From contig JACJZU010000001.1 of assembly GCA_020635435.1 (NCBI GenBank), forward strand, positions 372,001 to 436,000: a DNA stretch of 64,000 nucleotides, read 5' to 3'. The notes beneath the pieces are model-generated. The model was not told the DNA's origin. It saw only the letters and a program-made list of their open reading frames with translations, and did no database searches. The position numbers were made by a program, and so were the translations under genes. Of the stretch, positions 1-8,720 are shown piece after piece. This stretch comes from Flavobacteriales bacterium. Its GTDB lineage: Bacteria; Bacteroidota; Bacteroidia; NS11-12g; UBA9320. The stretch's first letter is position 1, and the number at the start of each line of letters is the position of its first letter.

Positions 1-109
1 CGATGAATTTCACTACACCCGATATAACGGATGCATCAAATCCCATCAATAAGCCCCCAAGTGCAACGATGAGAGCGATCAACATGACCACCGGATTACT
101 GTTTTTCAT
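1..109 (-). CDS. MFS sugar porter, N-terminal fragment (runs off the left edge)
   Basis: Only the first 36 codons lie in the window, reading leftwards from an ATG at 109. The translation has a short polar start (MKNSNP), a hydrophobic helix, and then GGLLMGFDASVISG. That pattern, GG...GFD..VISG at the end of helix 1, is the recognised start of the sugar porter branch of the major facilitator superfamily, so this is probably an inner-membrane sugar/H+ symporter. It diverges from the Nudix-type regulator gene and the glycosidase operon that start at 275. The shared upstream region of about 165 bases is the obvious place for common regulation. Family assignment rests on the N-terminus alone; the substrate cannot be read from this fragment. 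Confidence 0.8.
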   Translation of the reverse strand, partial: MKNSNPVVMLIALIVALGGLLMGFDASVISGVVKFI

Positions 110-274
110 ATTATTCCATTCCTAATCAAAGGTGAAGAAATTTCTCCTCCCCGTCACAACTCGACCAATTCACTGAAAATCAACAACTTCACACAAATTG
201 TTTTGTCGAATTAACTCTTTTTTTCTTAAAGTAAAAAGTACTATAACCAAATTTGGATATGTTTGTGTAGCTCT

Positions 275-1012
275 ATGATCAACAATAAGTTCGGTTCTGT
301 AGATCATTTCCTATCTGAAAACAACCTCCCTTTCGAGGATTTTTTCAGATTCGGATTGTCGGTGGACTGCGTGATCTTTGGTTATCACCATGGTACGCTC
401 AAGGTACTGCTCATTCAACGCGGGGCTGATCCGTTCAAATACCAATGGGCCATCCCCGGAGATCTGGTGAGCCCTGAAGAAGATCTCGATTCCTCTGCCG
501 AACGTATTCTCCAACATCTAACCGGGTTGAAGGATATATATGTAGAGCAATTTCACACCTTCGGACAACGGGATCGACACCCGGCCGGTCGAGTTGTAAC
601 AGTTGGTTATTTTGCTTTGGTGGAAAGTGAGAAATACCAACCGGTTGCCTCCCATTGGGCATCCGACATCGGTTGGTTCGATATTCGGAACATTCCGCCC
701 CTGGCTTTTGACCACGACGATATTCTCGCCAAGGGAATCGAATTCCTGCGTAAAAAAGTCCGAACCGAACCGGTTGTGTTCAATTTGCTTCCGCCCAAAT
801 TCACCTTACTGGATATTCAGGGTCTGTACGAAGCACTATTGCTCGAAAAATTCGACAAACCAAACTTCCGGAAGAAGATATTGAGCACCGGTGTACTTGT
901 TCCCCTCGATGAGGTTCAAACCAATGTAGCCCACCGGCCCGCCAAACTCTTTCGCTTTGATCAGGAACGCTATGATACACTTAAAGGAAACACGATCAAT
1001 TTTGAACTGTAA
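275..1012 (+). CDS. Nudix-fold transcriptional regulator of the NrtR/AraR type
   Basis: 245 aa. Residues 25-150 form a Nudix fold, and residues 175-235 match the winged-helix end typical of NrtR-like regulators (FTLLDIQGLYEALL, then NFRKKIL). The Nudix box (about 62-84) starts correctly as G-x5-E, but the catalytic REUxEE part reads ERILQH, so it should bind a ligand rather than hydrolyse it. In Bacteroidota, this family includes sugar-responsive regulators of arabinose and xylose genes. The position next to sugar transporters and glycosidases suggests a sugar or sugar-phosphate sensor for this locus; that is inference. ATG 275 is preferred over an in-frame TTG at 263. The 3' end overlaps the next gene. 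Confidence 0.85.
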   Translation: MINNKFGSVDHFLSENNLPFEDFFRFGLSVDCVIFGYHHGTLKVLLIQRGADPFKYQWAIPGDLVSPEEDLDSSAERILQHLTGLKDIYVEQFHTFGQRDRHPAGRVVTVGYFALVESEKYQPVASHWASDIGWFDIRNIPPLAFDHDDILAKGIEFLRKKVRTEPVVFNLLPPKFTLLDIQGLYEALLLEKFDKPNFRKKILSTGVLVPLDEVQTNVAHRPAKLFRFDQERYDTLKGNTINFEL

Positions 1013-2330
1013 CAGATACATAGGCAGCCTCATCATTGCTGTACTCAGCTTTTGCGCTTCGGCTCAACCTATAAAAGTGGAAGTCGTTCAGACCAATTCG
1101 GGGTATCAACTTCTTCGTGACGGGAAGCCCTATTATATTTTGGGAGCCGGAGGACAGGTGCATCTGGATGAACTCATCGAATGTGGTGGAAATTCCATCC
1201 GCACATGGAGTCTTGAAAACGCTCAGAAGTACCTGGATGAAGCACATAAATACGGGCTAACCGTGACCATGGGACTCTGGGTTCAGCACGAAAGGCATGG
1301 ATTCAATTACGACGATGAGATCGCCGTTAAGAAACAACTCGATTATTTCACCCGTAAAGTAAAGGAATTCAAAGATCACCCGGCCTTACTCATGTGGGGG
1401 ATCGGCAATGAGGTCGATCTGTTCTACAGCAATACCAAGGTTTGGAAAGCCATCCAGGACATAGCCAAAATGATCCACGAAGTTGACCCCAATCACCCGA
1501 CCTGCACGGTGACTGCCGGTTTGGACCCCAAAGAGGTCGCTTTGGTGATGCGCGATGCGCCGGATATTGATATCTATGGGATAAACACCTACGGTGAATT
1601 GAAACTCGCCGTAGACAGCATCGATCATTTCGGCTGGAAAGGGCCTTACCTGATCGCCGAATGGGGTCCAGATGGTCACTGGGAGGTTCCCCTCACCAAA
1701 TGGGGTGCTCCCATCGAGCAAAGTAGCAGTTCGAAAGCAAAGAGCTATGCCAAAAGATACCAATTGATACGCGCAGAGCCGAATTGTATCGGCTCCTACG
1801 TATTTCTTTGGGGGCACAAGCAGGAAACAACGGCAACCTGGTACGGCCTGTTCACGGCCGATGGCAGCAGTACCGCTCCGGTCGACGAATTGTACAAGGC
1901 CTGGAGGAATACAGCCCCGCCGAATTCATCCCCGGCCATCGAGAATTTCGGCATTCAACGGAACGGTCAACCCGTTCCCGATAACATCCTCACCTCCGGC
2001 GCCCGATTCTCCGCCTTTGCCAATTTTACCGATCCCGACAACGATGCGTTGAAATACTCCTGGGAGATCATCTCCGAAAGTACCGATACCAAGGCCGGTG
2101 GCGATGCAGAGAGCGCCCCTCCCGCCATTCCGGGGCTTATTAAGAAAAGGACTAAAGGGGCCATCGAATTCAAGGCACCTAAAAAAGAAGGAGCATACCG
2201 ACTCTTCATATCCGCGAGCGACGGAAAAGGGAAAGTCGGTTACACCAATATACCTTTCTATGTGAGTCCCGACCTCAACAAACGCCAGGGAGTTAAACTA
2301 AAAGAACGTCAACTGGACTTCAGCTACTGA
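972..2330 (+). CDS. Exported clan GH-A glycosidase with C-terminal Ig/PKD-like domain
   Basis: 452 aa from ATG 972; a TTG at 1002 would give a cleaner 20-residue signal peptide (hydrophobic SLIIAVLSFCASA, then Q). Residues 35-320 are a TIM-barrel glycosidase of the GH2/GH5 superfamily type. The proton donor is Glu147 in GIGNEV and the likely nucleophile is Glu230 in LIAEWG. Residues 335-435 resemble a PKD/cadherin-like domain (FTDPDNDALKYSW). It probably acts in the periplasm or at the surface on oligosaccharides. It overlaps the regulator gene by about 40 bases (10 with the TTG start) and is 2 bases from the symporter, so it is clearly in an operon. The exact GH family and substrate are not visible by eye; a beta-glucan is suggested by the GH16 gene downstream. 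Confidence 0.8.
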   Translation: MIHLKETRSILNCNRYIGSLIIAVLSFCASAQPIKVEVVQTNSGYQLLRDGKPYYILGAGGQVHLDELIECGGNSIRTWSLENAQKYLDEAHKYGLTVTMGLWVQHERHGFNYDDEIAVKKQLDYFTRKVKEFKDHPALLMWGIGNEVDLFYSNTKVWKAIQDIAKMIHEVDPNHPTCTVTAGLDPKEVALVMRDAPDIDIYGINTYGELKLAVDSIDHFGWKGPYLIAEWGPDGHWEVPLTKWGAPIEQSSSSKAKSYAKRYQLIRAEPNCIGSYVFLWGHKQETTATWYGLFTADGSSTAPVDELYKAWRNTAPPNSSPAIENFGIQRNGQPVPDNILTSGARFSAFANFTDPDNDALKYSWEIISESTDTKAGGDAESAPPAIPGLIKKRTKGAIEFKAPKKEGAYRLFISASDGKGKVGYTNIPFYVSPDLNKRQGVKLKERQLDFSY

Positions 2331-2332
2331 TC

Positions 2333-3970
2333 GTGTTCAACAAACTCCACATAATCGATTTGAGCGTACTTGGACTGTACTTCCTCGCTGTGTTCGGAGT
2401 AGCCCTTTTCTTTTTCCTTCAGCGCAAGGATCGAAAGGAGGATAATGCCACAGATGATTACTTCCTGGGTGGACGAGACCTGAGTTGGTGGGTCATTGGT
2501 GCATCCCTGTTTGCATCGAATATCGGATCCGAACATCTCATTGGTTTGGCAGGTGCCGGTGCGTCCGGAAATTTCGCCGCCGGTCAGATCGAAATTCTCG
2601 CCGCGTTCATGTTGTTACTGCTCGGCTGGTTCTTCGTTCCATTCTATCTGAAAAGCGGCGTTTACACGATGCCCGAATTCCTCGAACGCCGTTACGATCC
2701 ATGGGCCAGAAATTACCTGAGCTGGGTATCCATAGCAGCATACGTACTCACCAAAATTTCAGTGACCATAGCCGCCGGTGCCATTGTATTCAAAACCTTG
2801 CTGGGGATCGATTTTTGGTCCGGAGCACTCCTCATCGTTGCCCTGACAGGTCTCTACACAGTATTGGGTGGTTTGAAAGTGGTAGTCTACACAGACTTTG
2901 TCCAAATGCTCATCCTTGTTGTCGGATCTATCGCATTAACGTACTTCAGTTTGCACAAACTCGGTGGATGGGGTGAATTGGTTGCCCGAACTAAACCGAG
3001 CGACCTGAGCCTCTGGCGTGGCGCCTCGCACGCAGACTTTCCATGGACGGGCATAATTCTCGGGGCCCCGATCCTCGGCGTTTGGTATTGGTGTACCGAT
3101 CAGTTCATCGTTCAGCGAGTTCTGGCAGGGAAGGATCTCAACCACGCCCGTGTCGGAACTATCTTCGGCGGTTTTTTAAAGCTATTACCTCTCTTCCTTT
3201 TCGTTCTTCCCGGAGTAATTGCTCTTGCTCTTTCTCAAGGCGACTCGGCATCGATGCAATTCCCGAACAAAGCGGACGGATCTCCCAATTACGATGCCGC
3301 ATTACCCCTGCTCACCATGTCGGTTCTGCCTATCGGATTCAAGGGACTCGTAATTGCAGGCCTGCTCGCAGCGCTTATGAGTTCTTTGTCGTCCGTGTTC
3401 AACTCGTGCAGTACACTGTTCACCATGGACATTTACAACAAGTGGGTTCCCGATGCATCTCAACGGCACTTGGTTCGGGTTGGTCAGGTTGCAACTGTAA
3501 TTCTCGTGCTTCTGGGCGTTGCCTGGATCCCCTTCATGCAATTCATTAAAGGAGGTCTTTTCCAAAAATTGCAGAGTGTTCAGGCTTATATATCTCCCCC
3601 TATCGCCGCGGCATTTTTATTCGGGATATTGAGTAAGCGGGTAACTTCCAAAGCAGTTAAGATCGCCTTACTCACCGGAGCCTTTTTAGGAGTGGCGCGG
3701 CTCACCTTGGAAGTTGCGCAGATCGAACTTTCCGGGCCGCTATACGCCTTTGCTTCGATCAATTTCCTGCATTTTGCATTTCTGCTTTTTGTGTTCTGCA
3801 GCTTGATCCTCTTCTCATTTTCCAGAACCTCCGAAGAGAAACCACACCATGAAATTGCCGATATTACCTGGAAGAAACGCAGACTTGCGTCGATTCCCCT
3901 AAATGGGAATACGATCTTATCTGCACTGTTATTTCTAGCCGTTCTAACACTTTGGATAGCCTTTAAATGA
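2333..3970 (+). CDS. Sodium:solute (glucose-type) symporter, SSS family
   Basis: 545 aa, about 14 membrane helices, GTG start two bases after the glycosidase stop. The N-terminus has the SSS hallmarks YFLGGRDLSWW and ASLFASNIGSEHLIGLAGAG. The SSNIGSEH-type motif is shared with SGLT-like sugar symporters, where the region contributes to Na+ and sugar binding. Length agrees with bacterial SGLT homologues (about 530-560 aa). It presumably imports the mono- or disaccharide released by the neighbouring glycosidases across the inner membrane. The stop overlaps the start of the next gene as ATGA, which implies translational coupling. Substrate is inferred from context only. Confidence 0.9.
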   Translation: MFNKLHIIDLSVLGLYFLAVFGVALFFFLQRKDRKEDNATDDYFLGGRDLSWWVIGASLFASNIGSEHLIGLAGAGASGNFAAGQIEILAAFMLLLLGWFFVPFYLKSGVYTMPEFLERRYDPWARNYLSWVSIAAYVLTKISVTIAAGAIVFKTLLGIDFWSGALLIVALTGLYTVLGGLKVVVYTDFVQMLILVVGSIALTYFSLHKLGGWGELVARTKPSDLSLWRGASHADFPWTGIILGAPILGVWYWCTDQFIVQRVLAGKDLNHARVGTIFGGFLKLLPLFLFVLPGVIALALSQGDSASMQFPNKADGSPNYDAALPLLTMSVLPIGFKGLVIAGLLAALMSSLSSVFNSCSTLFTMDIYNKWVPDASQRHLVRVGQVATVILVLLGVAWIPFMQFIKGGLFQKLQSVQAYISPPIAAAFLFGILSKRVTSKAVKIALLTGAFLGVARLTLEVAQIELSGPLYAFASINFLHFAFLLFVFCSLILFSFSRTSEEKPHHEIADITWKKRRLASIPLNGNTILSALLFLAVLTLWIAFK

Positions 3971-5940
3971 AAAGAACCGTACTATTTATAATCTGCATCT
4001 GCTGCCTCCTTTTATCCGCTTGGGCGCAACAGAAACCGTTCCCTCCGACGGTCACCCCGATGCCCCAGTCCGAAGGTCAGGATTCGATCAATTACCCGGA
4101 TCTTGGCTTATTCCCGAAAAAACCGGATCCGGTGCTCTATACTTTCAAAGTTGGAGGTACATACCGGTTCTTTGGAACCTATACCGTTCAAAAAGATCCA
4201 TTCCTGATCAGCGAGGCCGGCAACGATACGGTGCTTCAGAAAAATGTGTTCATTGGCGACGATAGCCAGCTGCCAAACCTCACACTCAATTTCTCAGGTC
4301 GGCCCTCCGAACGAACATCCTGGGGATTCGATCTGTATGCATTTCAATTCCTCGACGGGCAGATCGGCCAAACCTATGGTAACGGCCAGGTTAAGCCGGC
4401 AAACCGTCCCAGCATTTATTCCCCGTTATCGGGAACCCGTATGGCCACTAATTTAGGACTCTTACTCGGGATCAATCTTTACGGGAATTTCCAAACAGAT
4501 TTTGCATCAATAAGCGTGAAAACAGGAGGGATCCACTGGGTTTCCATTAGCGACCTTACCCTTCGGGCATTTACAGGCTATAACCGCTTCACTTTATTTG
4601 AACGAAATCCCTGGGATCCCGTTGTTAAAGATGTGGAATCCCGCTACAGCACATTTCAACAAGCCGGGGTGATCAATCAGGATATGCGCTGGGGCGAGCG
4701 GGCCTTTACCGGAACCATCGTGGAAATGTCGCAACTACCGGGCGATCTTACACTAAAGGCCCTCTACGGTAAAACTGAATTGAACGGAGGTTTCCTTACC
4801 ATACCTAATCTCTCGTTTGGAGGACAGCTCAAAAAAACGGTTCGATCCGGATTTGTGGCTATGAATACCTTCAACAACCAAACGTATACCGATAGTTTGA
4901 ATACTGCCGGCATTGGGTTCAACATCGCCACGATCGAAGTGAGTCAACCCCTGGCCAAAGGCATCGAACTGCATTCGGAGATCGGAATGGGTCGGTACTT
5001 CAGTCCGGAGTTTGAAAACAATTGGGGAGAAGCCCTGAACCTGAAGCTGCATTTTACGGATGAGATCTCAAAGATCCCGGTGGAGCTGCACTATTTCAGA
5101 GTGAGTCCTCGCGTTCTGAACAACAACGCCCTATTCTGGAACACAGCCATTGTAGAAACACGGAACAATACGATCCCGGCCGGCGTGGTTGGCAGCAGCG
5201 CACTGCTCTTCCCTTTTGCGAGCTCTTTAACCGCCATCGGGCAATTCACCAATAACCGACACGGACTCAACATCAACGCCGAGATCGGTAAGAAGAACGC
5301 AAAACTTTCCATCGCAAACGGCATCTCCGAGGAACTGGAGGCACTGAGCGACCAGATCAGCTTCGGACACCCGGTCAACCAGCTCACCCGATCGCGATTC
5401 TGGAGATGGAATTTCCCAACCGGAGTTGGACCTTACAACCGTTACAACGTGATTTTCCGCGACATCTACGAGATCGCCCGCATATCCGGCGGCCCGGTCG
5501 CCAAACGCTTTAATGTGATGGAAATTCAAGGGAAGTATAAGTCCCTGATCGACCTTAAGAACTTTTACGCATTCCTCCTGTGCAGGTACTCCTCTGTACA
5601 GGATTTCCTCTCACCTATCACCGTTTTCTCCGAAAGAGCCTACCTGCGCCACTACAGCAGCGAGCTCGAGACCTATTACGCATTACACAAGAACCTCGTG
5701 TTGGCAACTTATACCGGATACGAACGCATACTCGCCAATTACGATACCGATATCGACGATCTGAGTAACCGCCCCAGAAATCAGGAGGGTTGGGGTTTCG
5801 GACTCGGACTGGATTACGACTTCGCAAAGAACACAGCGCTTTACCTCCGACATCGATGGTTCTCTTTTGAAGACCGAAATTTCATCAAGGACCGTGCAAG
5901 CGGTACCGAAACCATTGTAGAGATCAAATTAGCATTTTAA
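3967..5940 (+). CDS. Outer-membrane beta-barrel protein of the glucan locus (first of two)
   Basis: 657 aa. A clean signal peptide (MKRTVLFIICICCLLLSAWAQ) is followed by a short linker rich in Pro, and then a long series of alternating aromatic/polar strands (for example YTFKVGGTYRFFGTY), ending in TIVEIKLAF. The C-terminal Phe is the usual signature of an outer-membrane barrel. I see no TonB box, plug domain or SusC/SusD feature. The ATG overlaps the symporter stop (ATGA). Together with the next gene it occupies the place where SusC/SusD would be in a standard polysaccharide locus, so it may be a passive porin or a structural surface protein for glycan. I do not recognise the family. Confidence 0.6.
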   Translation: MKRTVLFIICICCLLLSAWAQQKPFPPTVTPMPQSEGQDSINYPDLGLFPKKPDPVLYTFKVGGTYRFFGTYTVQKDPFLISEAGNDTVLQKNVFIGDDSQLPNLTLNFSGRPSERTSWGFDLYAFQFLDGQIGQTYGNGQVKPANRPSIYSPLSGTRMATNLGLLLGINLYGNFQTDFASISVKTGGIHWVSISDLTLRAFTGYNRFTLFERNPWDPVVKDVESRYSTFQQAGVINQDMRWGERAFTGTIVEMSQLPGDLTLKALYGKTELNGGFLTIPNLSFGGQLKKTVRSGFVAMNTFNNQTYTDSLNTAGIGFNIATIEVSQPLAKGIELHSEIGMGRYFSPEFENNWGEALNLKLHFTDEISKIPVELHYFRVSPRVLNNNALFWNTAIVETRNNTIPAGVVGSSALLFPFASSLTAIGQFTNNRHGLNINAEIGKKNAKLSIANGISEELEALSDQISFGHPVNQLTRSRFWRWNFPTGVGPYNRYNVIFRDIYEIARISGGPVAKRFNVMEIQGKYKSLIDLKNFYAFLLCRYSSVQDFLSPITVFSERAYLRHYSSELETYYALHKNLVLATYTGYERILANYDTDIDDLSNRPRNQEGWGFGLGLDYDFAKNTALYLRHRWFSFEDRNFIKDRASGTETIVEIKLAF

Positions 5941-5944
5941 CCCC

Positions 5945-7660
5945 ATGAGAAACAGAATAGTACAAATAAGCCTTTCCGCATTGCTGCTCCTTGGATCCGC
6001 TGCCCTTGAAGTGGTGAAGGCGCAAAAAGTTTGGGCATCAGGTGCAGCTCGGAGCATATTCCAACAGAATAATCTGGATGTTGAAAACGACACTGTATCC
6101 CCACGAAAACTAAATAGTGGGCATGCCCTGGTGGATCTGGCGATCAACGCCCGCCCGAACGACCAAACCTTCCTGCATGCCATGGTCCGTATCCGAAATG
6201 ATTTCGGAGGCTTCTGGGGATCGGGAGTGACCTTCGACATGAGGCAGTTATACCTCAAAGGCCTGATCAAGAACGCTGTCCGCTATCAATTGGGTGATAT
6301 CGATTACAAATTGAGCAAGTATACCTTCTTCAACAATCAGGAAGAACTTAGTGCGCAAAGAGCAGAAGCGCTGGAGATCTACAGGGAGATCACACACTAC
6401 GATCTTTTCTATACGGCCAATAACACCTGGAGGCAGCAAGGCGCTGCTGTGGATTTCAGCCTGCTTTTCCCCGCAGCATTCGAAGAACTGCAAATGAACC
6501 TGTTTGCCTTCCGGAACCGACCTACCGACTTCGGTCAACAAAATGAGCGCATCTATTTCGGTGGTAACGGCACGCTTATCCAAAGCAGATCCCTGCAATT
6601 GGGCGCTAATTTCGTCGACATGATGGATCTGACCGGCACATCGAGAAACCCGCAAAGCTTTCATAATCCGGTACTCAGCGGTACAACACAGATCGATCAC
6701 GAGTGGTCCGATCACAGCATTCAGTTCAATTCGGAATCCGGAATTTCTGAAATGTATACCCTCAACGACCCGAATTCTCAAACGCTGAGAGACTATTTTA
6801 TCGATGCTGAGCTGCGTTATGCCTGGAAAAAGAATAGTAAGTTCACAGTGAACTATATCAACGTAGGTCCCGATTTCAGAAGCGTTGGCGCTCAGAATAA
6901 ACGCGTGAACTTCGAGGCCCAGAACCTCCTCTATACCCGGATCGGCAACGAACAGCAGGTCAGACCCCTAACCCAGTTGGATCTGATGCAGGATGCATCT
7001 CTTTATCGAATGAACCTCAATACAAGTCTTCAGGTGTACGCACCTCAATACGACAACATCACACCTTTCGGGGCCGCTACTCCGAATCGCAAGGGACTCA
7101 CCCTCAACGCGGCTCACGAAACAACCAATAAACTTCTCAACGCAAAAGCCCAATACCGGATGTTGAGCGAAGTGATCGGACAGGGAACTGAAGAACTGCG
7201 CAGCTTTACTTCCCTCATTCTATCCGTTTCCTTCAAATTAGACACTTTGCTACCTGCTTTTAACAAACCTCTGGAGATCAGTTTCGGTTATACAGATCAA
7301 AACACCTCAAGATCCAATGCCATTCCGGAGGCAACGATCGATCTGGGATCATCGATCCTAGATCTGGGTTTGAAGATCGGTTTATTAGAGGAAATGGAAC
7401 TGGTGGCCAACTTCCGAAGTATGAATGCGAGTGGAAACGAGATCATATCGGTGTGGGATAACTACAGTGAACTGGTCGATTACCAGATATTCAATACTGA
7501 AATGAAACAACAACTGCTGATCATAGCCTTGCGTTACCATTTCGACGAACGAAATACCCTCAATGCTGTATGGCAAAATCTGAATTATTCCGACAGCACA
7601 CAGCAGGCACCTGATTTCAACATCAAACAGTTCGGGATCGTTTACAGCATGTTCTTTTAA
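5945..7660 (+). CDS. Outer-membrane beta-barrel protein of the glucan locus (second of two)
   Basis: 571 aa, ATG four bases after the previous stop. A signal peptide (ISLSALLLLGSAALEVVKAQ) is followed by beta-strand repeats with aromatic girdle residues, and the C-terminus is FGIVYSMFF, again ending in Phe. Many strands run FTVNYINVG, LQLGANFVD and so on. It is not obviously homologous to the first barrel by eye, though both are of similar build. No plug, TonB box or lipobox is visible. The operon position between the symporter and the binding lipoproteins suggests a role in glycan capture or diffusion across the outer membrane. Function is unknown. Confidence 0.6.
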   Translation: MRNRIVQISLSALLLLGSAALEVVKAQKVWASGAARSIFQQNNLDVENDTVSPRKLNSGHALVDLAINARPNDQTFLHAMVRIRNDFGGFWGSGVTFDMRQLYLKGLIKNAVRYQLGDIDYKLSKYTFFNNQEELSAQRAEALEIYREITHYDLFYTANNTWRQQGAAVDFSLLFPAAFEELQMNLFAFRNRPTDFGQQNERIYFGGNGTLIQSRSLQLGANFVDMMDLTGTSRNPQSFHNPVLSGTTQIDHEWSDHSIQFNSESGISEMYTLNDPNSQTLRDYFIDAELRYAWKKNSKFTVNYINVGPDFRSVGAQNKRVNFEAQNLLYTRIGNEQQVRPLTQLDLMQDASLYRMNLNTSLQVYAPQYDNITPFGAATPNRKGLTLNAAHETTNKLLNAKAQYRMLSEVIGQGTEELRSFTSLILSVSFKLDTLLPAFNKPLEISFGYTDQNTSRSNAIPEATIDLGSSILDLGLKIGLLEEMELVANFRSMNASGNEIISVWDNYSELVDYQIFNTEMKQQLLIIALRYHFDERNTLNAVWQNLNYSDSTQQAPDFNIKQFGIVYSMFF

Positions 7661-7672
7661 TTTCTGCAAGCC

Positions 7673-8719
7673 ATGAAACAAACAATGACAAATTCAAGAT
7701 CAACTTATTCAAGAGCATCCATCCGATCCTTGATACTGCTCGGTATATTCATTTTGGCGTTCACACAATGTACCAGAACCGAAGATCCGTTTGAAGGACC
7801 AAGCATGGCCGAGATCTACGGCGAATTCGCCATCATGGAAGATTTTGCCGCCAGTACAGCGAGCATTGATTTCTCCACCGGACAGGAAATGTATTTCACG
7901 GCACGTTTCAGTCGTATGACCTCCTGGAAGATCGAGATAACCTCCTCGGGTTCCGGAAGCCGCAAAATAATTGAGGGAAGATCGCGGGTACTCGATGCTT
8001 CGAATGCCAGTTGGGACGGCAGTACCACCGTTTTCCCTGTTTTCAAACCGGGGCAATGCACAGCCGTACTCACAGTTGAAGCCGACAGCTCCACGCACCA
8101 GGCCAGCGTGAATGTCACGGGCGGACTCATTCCCGGAGGCAAAGTTGTTTCCGACTTCGAAACTCCGATCGACCCTAAATGGACACTGTTTGTTCAAACC
8201 GGCGCCAACATGAGTTTTAAACCTGAAAGTAAAATAGCTGCTCCGGTTGGTGCACAATATTTCGACATGGGCGGTGCTGTGGCCTGGGACTGGCTCATTG
8301 GGCTGTTCCATGTTCCGCAATCGGCAATGGGAGCAGATGGATTTGACCTTCCTGAGAATGCCGATCAGGTCTATTTCAACGTCGTGCTCTATCGGCCTGA
8401 CACGCTGCGTAACGGTTTCCTACTGTTTCGGTTCAGTGAGGATGAGAACGGCGATGGCACGTTCACCGAGGCGAGCGAGGATCAATACGCCGTTGAAGTG
8501 CACGACATGGATCCGGGATGGAATATCGTTTCGTTCAAATACGCCGACCTGCAATACCTCATCAACGGATCGCCCGCCACACCTAAAGGTAATGGTGTGA
8601 AAAATCCGGATAAACTGAACATGTTATCGTGCCTGTTGCTGGCCGATCCAAGCAGCGGTTACGCACAAGTGCTGATGGACTATATGGTATTCACGATCGG
8701 GGAACCTTTAAAACTGTAA
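7673..8719 (+). CDS. Surface lipoprotein, probable glycan-binding
   Basis: 348 aa. A hydrophobic N-terminus ends in the lipobox FTQC, followed by TRTEDPFEG, with acidic residues soon after the lipidated Cys as in surface-exported Bacteroidota lipoproteins. Residues about 45-155 look like an Ig-like fold. Residues 160-345 look like a jelly-roll carbohydrate-binding domain (VVSDFETP... DMDPGWNIVSFKYADL... VLMDYMVFTIGEP), the ending typical of galactose-binding-like modules. There is a 12-base gap from the barrel gene and one base to the next lipoprotein gene. By analogy it plays the part of a surface glycan-binding protein, although I do not recognise SusD, SusE or SusF. ATG 7673 is used; a second ATG lies at 7685. 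Confidence 0.6.
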   Translation: MKQTMTNSRSTYSRASIRSLILLGIFILAFTQCTRTEDPFEGPSMAEIYGEFAIMEDFAASTASIDFSTGQEMYFTARFSRMTSWKIEITSSGSGSRKIIEGRSRVLDASNASWDGSTTVFPVFKPGQCTAVLTVEADSSTHQASVNVTGGLIPGGKVVSDFETPIDPKWTLFVQTGANMSFKPESKIAAPVGAQYFDMGGAVAWDWLIGLFHVPQSAMGADGFDLPENADQVYFNVVLYRPDTLRNGFLLFRFSEDENGDGTFTEASEDQYAVEVHDMDPGWNIVSFKYADLQYLINGSPATPKGNGVKNPDKLNMLSCLLLADPSSGYAQVLMDYMVFTIGEPLKL

Positions 8720-8720
8720 C

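Noticed and set aside
1386..1817. A 143-codon minus-strand frame within the clan GH-A glycosidase gene
   Set aside because: It lies wholly inside a well-supported gene and has no signal or family motif.
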